A DNA stretch of 64,000 nucleotides from Azoarcus sp. (lineage in GTDB: Bacteria; Pseudomonadota; Gammaproteobacteria; Burkholderiales; Rhodocyclaceae): the NCBI GenBank assembly GCA_031265765.1, contig JAISCE010000011.1, positions 1 to 64,000 on the forward strand, in the 5' to 3' direction. Below are positions 61,976 to 64,000 of the stretch, piece by piece. Under the pieces are notes generated by a model, which had not been told where the DNA came from, ran no database searches, and worked only from the letters and a program-made list of their open reading frames with translations. How positions within the stretch are numbered: position 1 is the stretch's first letter; the number at the start of each line of letters is the position of its first letter. A program made the position numbers and the translations under genes.

Positions 61976-62444
61976 GGAATATTCCCCTCGTGAACATGGA
62001 GTGTGCGGACGGAAATGATTCTGCAATACCGCCCCGGCAAAATCAACATGCGCGGCGGCGCGGGCAGGGCGCGCGGAAGCCGGGGCTTGCCGCCTGGATA
62101 AAAAAACACCCGGCAGGGCCGGGTGAAAGTCTCCTGTGAAGGAGAGGGAGGGAACCATGCGAGCCGTCCGGTCGTGACGCCTCGAAAACGAACCTGTGTT
62201 ACCGGCGCCTGTCCGGAATGTTGTTCCGCAAAATGCGCTGACCTGGAAAAACTTTCTTTTATTTTTAGTTACTTGTGTTTGGATAGAATCCGCGCCACCG
62301 TTTTATGTACATATAATTTGTTGCCATGCACAATCGCAGTGTAGTACATCCGCGGAGGTCTTGCAAAGCGAAGCTGGGAAACGCTGGGCGGCAGAGCGCC
62401 GCGAGGCGGTACAATGCGCCGGTTTCGTTACGTGGAACGAGCCG
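61976..62444. other. intergenic region upstream of accA
   Basis: A 469-base divergent region. It contains the minus-strand terminator at 62107-62125, then an AT-rich section (62250-62320). A TATAAT at 62312-62317 and a TAGAAT at 62284-62289 are -10 candidates for accA; matching -35 boxes are poor. No protein gene is convincing. A small RNA on the minus strand ending at the terminator is possible. Confidence 0.45.
62107..62125 (-). terminator. intrinsic terminator on the minus strand without an assigned gene
   Basis: A perfect 8-bp stem, CACCCGGC / GCCGGGTG, 3-base loop, followed on the minus strand by a run of seven T. It points leftwards and would end a transcript that starts in 62130-62440, where no minus-strand protein gene is visible. 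It lies 132 bases upstream of the lipoprotein start and could also attenuate that gene's leader. Confidence 0.75.
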
Positions 62445-63410
62445 ATGAAAACGACTCCCCTCGATTTTGAGCAGCCCATTGCCAGCCTGGAAGAAAAGAT
62501 CGAGCGGTTGCGCTACGAGCAGGCCGATCCCGCCGTGGATATTTCGGAAGGGATCTCGCGCCTCGAAAGCAAGATGCGGGATCTCATGCGCGATGTTTAC
62601 GCCAAACTCACGCCGTGGCAGATCGCCCAGGTCGCGCGCCATCCGCAGCGTCCCTATACCCTTGATTACGTACAACATATTTTTACCGATTTCACCGAGT
62701 TGCATGGCGACCGCGCTTATGCCGATGATGCTGCGATCGTCGGCGGCCTGGCCCGTTTCAACGGTTGCGGCTGCGTGGTCGTCGGGCATCAGAAAGGGCG
62801 CGATACCAAGGAGAAAATCGCGCGCAATTTCGGTATGCCGCGCCCGGAAGGCTATCGCAAGGCTTTGCGGCTGATGAGGCTGGCCGAAAAGTTCCAGCTT
62901 CCCGTGTTTACATTCATTGATACGCCTGGGGCTTATCCGGGAGTCGATGCCGAGGAGCGCGGGCAGTCCGAGGCCATTGGACACAATCTCTACGCGATGG
63001 CCGAACTGCGCACGCCGCTGATTTGCACCGTGATCGGCGAAGGCGGTTCGGGCGGGGCGCTCGCCATCGCCGTGGGCGACCAGGTCATCATGTTGCAGTA
63101 CGCCACCTATTCGGTGATTTCGCCCGAAGGCTGCGCTTCCATCTTGTGGAAAAGCGCGGAAAAGGCGGCGCTGGCCGCCGATGCGATGGGGATTACCGCT
63201 TCGCGCCTGAAGTCGCTCGGTCTTGTCGACAAGGTGGTCAACGAGCCGCTGGGCGGCGCTCACCGGGATCATCCCGCCATGGCGAAAAGCCTGGGGCGCG
63301 CCTTGGCCGATGGCTTGCGTCAGTTCGGCAATCTGACGCCCGATGAACTCATCGCCCGGCGCATGGAAAAGCTGATGAGCTATGGTCGCTTCAAGGTACT
63401 TGCCGCCTGA
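62445..63410 (+). CDS. accA: acetyl-CoA carboxylase carboxyltransferase subunit alpha
   Basis: A 321-residue subunit that with AccD transfers the carboxyl group from biotin to acetyl-CoA, the first step of fatty-acid synthesis. Typical blocks are [17 protein letters not shown] at the N-terminus, [47 protein letters not shown] and the oxyanion region [11 protein letters not shown]. The length is normal. The ATG at 62445 is chosen because it gives the standard N-terminus; the frame stays open far upstream without similarity. It is 5 bases upstream of tilS, a pairing common in betaproteobacteria. Confidence 0.96.
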   Translation: MKTTPLDFEQPIASLEEKIERLRYEQADPAVDISEGISRLESKMRDLMRDVYAKLTPWQIAQVARHPQRPYTLDYVQHIFTDFTELHGDRAYADDAAIVGGLARFNGCGCVVVGHQKGRDTKEKIARNFGMPRPEGYRKALRLMRLAEKFQLPVFTFIDTPGAYPGVDAEERGQSEAIGHNLYAMAELRTPLICTVIGEGGSGGALAIAVGDQVIMLQYATYSVISPEGCASILWKSAEKAALAADAMGITASRLKSLGLVDKVVNEPLGGAHRDHPAMAKSLGRALADGLRQFGNLTPDELIARRMEKLMSYGRFKVLAA

Positions 63411-63415
63411 GAGTC

Positions 63416-64000
63416 ATGGCGATTGAAGCGGCGGGAACGGTGATCGAAGCCGTCGCCGCGACGCTGGCCGGGGCGGGAGTCGGTAAGCGCCGCCGCCTGT
63501 GCTGCGCGCTGTCGGGCGGGGCCGATTCGGTGGTGTTGCTCGATACGCTCGATGCCCTGCGGGGACGGTTCGGTTTTGCGCTGGAGGCGGCGCATGTGCA
63601 TCACGGCCTCAGTCCGGCGGCTGGCGAATGGCAGGCGTTCTGCGCCGGGTTGTGCGATGCGCGCGGGATTTTCCTGCATGTGTTTCGGGCCGAAGTCGGG
63701 CGCGTCCATCCAGAGGGTCTCGAAGCCGCCGCGCGCCTTGCCCGCCATGCGGCTTTGGCGCAGGTCGCGTGCGATTGGCTGGTTCTGGGCCATCACCGCG
63801 ACGATCAGGCCGAAACCGTGCTTTTCCGGTTGTTGCGCGGCGCCGGGGTGCGCGGCGCGGCGGCGATGACTGCGGTCGAACCGCCGGATGAGCCTGGGCG
63901 GGCAGGGCGTTTGCGTCCGTTGCTGGCGTTTGGCCGGACGGCGATTCTGGCGCGCGCGCGCGCGCGCGGCCTTGCCTGGGTCGAGGATGCCAGCAACGCC
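63416..64000 (+). CDS. tilS: tRNA(Ile)-lysidine synthase (5' part, runs off window)
   Basis: The first 195 codons. The N-type ATP-pyrophosphatase P-loop is SGGADS (33-38), followed by AHVHHGLSPAAGEW and LVLGHHRDDQAETVLFRLLRG, all TilS signatures. The enzyme makes lysidine at the wobble position of tRNA-Ile(CAU). The start ATG at 63416 lies 5 bases after accA, so the two genes are co-transcribed. The anticodon-binding C-terminus is outside the window. Confidence 0.93.
   Translation, partial: MAIEAAGTVIEAVAATLAGAGVGKRRRLCCALSGGADSVVLLDTLDALRGRFGFALEAAHVHHGLSPAAGEWQAFCAGLCDARGIFLHVFRAEVGRVHPEGLEAAARLARHAALAQVACDWLVLGHHRDDQAETVLFRLLRGAGVRGAAAMTAVEPPDEPGRAGRLRPLLAFGRTAILARARARGLAWVEDASNA

Overview
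The window is GC-rich chromosomal DNA with dense, mostly single-copy housekeeping genes. Its content points to a motile, aerobically competent Gram-negative betaproteobacterium, perhaps of the Rhodocyclales type. The main signs are RecJ preceded by an RpfE-type regulator, lptB-rpoN-hpf-ptsN, mtaD-ompA-ubiG, leuS-lptE, an Aer-like receptor and a YjfB-type motility protein. The assignment rests on recognised protein families and gene order, not on a database search. No rRNA, tRNA or CRISPR array was recognised.

Layout. 1-7.5 kb: two copies of an IS256-family left end in the same orientation, one cut by the window edge and one gutted remnant. They bracket a spermidine-synthase-like gene, nqrM, a UvrD-type helicase, dnaQ, a hydrolase and pgk. 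7.5-18.3 kb: a secreted glycoside hydrolase, a solitary hcp (type VI secretion), dsbC, a UbiH-type monooxygenase, a cytochrome c'-like lipoprotein, the ribonucleotide reductase operon nrdAB and an Aer-type chemoreceptor. The nrdAB leader shows a cobalamin riboswitch, a good sigma-70 promoter and a pair of NrdR boxes. 18.6-22.8 kb: argD-argF-argG, yajQ and yjfB. 22.9-23.7 kb is a scar with fragments of an integrase-like gene and an HD-phosphohydrolase. 23.8-33.7 kb: recJ, rpfE-type gene, ptsN, hpf, rpoN, lptB, recX, recA, an AAA ATPase/PD-(D/E)XK protein and ubiG. 33.8-42.9 kb: ompA, mtaD, a Ser/Thr kinase with a cyclic-nucleotide-binding-like domain, hemH, hrcA, lptE and leuS.

The accessory part is 43.2-60.9 kb. 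A zinc-uptake gene set of the ZrgA type (DUF2796 protein, ABC ATPase, FtsX-like permease, DUF3299 protein) appears to be split. The DUF2796 gene lies at 43.2 kb and the other three at 58.2-60.9 kb, all on the plus strand. The 14.4 kb between them carries (i) a type VI amidase effector tae4 with an in-frame internal deletion beside an intact immunity gene tai4, (ii) a VapB antitoxin with an internally deleted VapC, (iii) an IS110 fragment, and (iv) a nine-gene minus-strand surface-glycan operon. In that operon rfbF, rfbG and ddhC supply a CDP-3,6-dideoxy-4-ketohexose pathway. A TPP enzyme and an NAD-epimerase family protein suggest a branched-chain dideoxy sugar of the yersiniose kind. A NeuB-like synthase, a radical SAM protein, an FkbM methyltransferase and a large TPR/SPINDLY-like glycosyltransferase follow. 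The radical SAM gene has eight pentanucleotide repeats near its 5' end, a candidate phase-variation switch.

61-64 kb: a lipoprotein with three tandem repeats, accA, and the 5' part of tilS running off the window.
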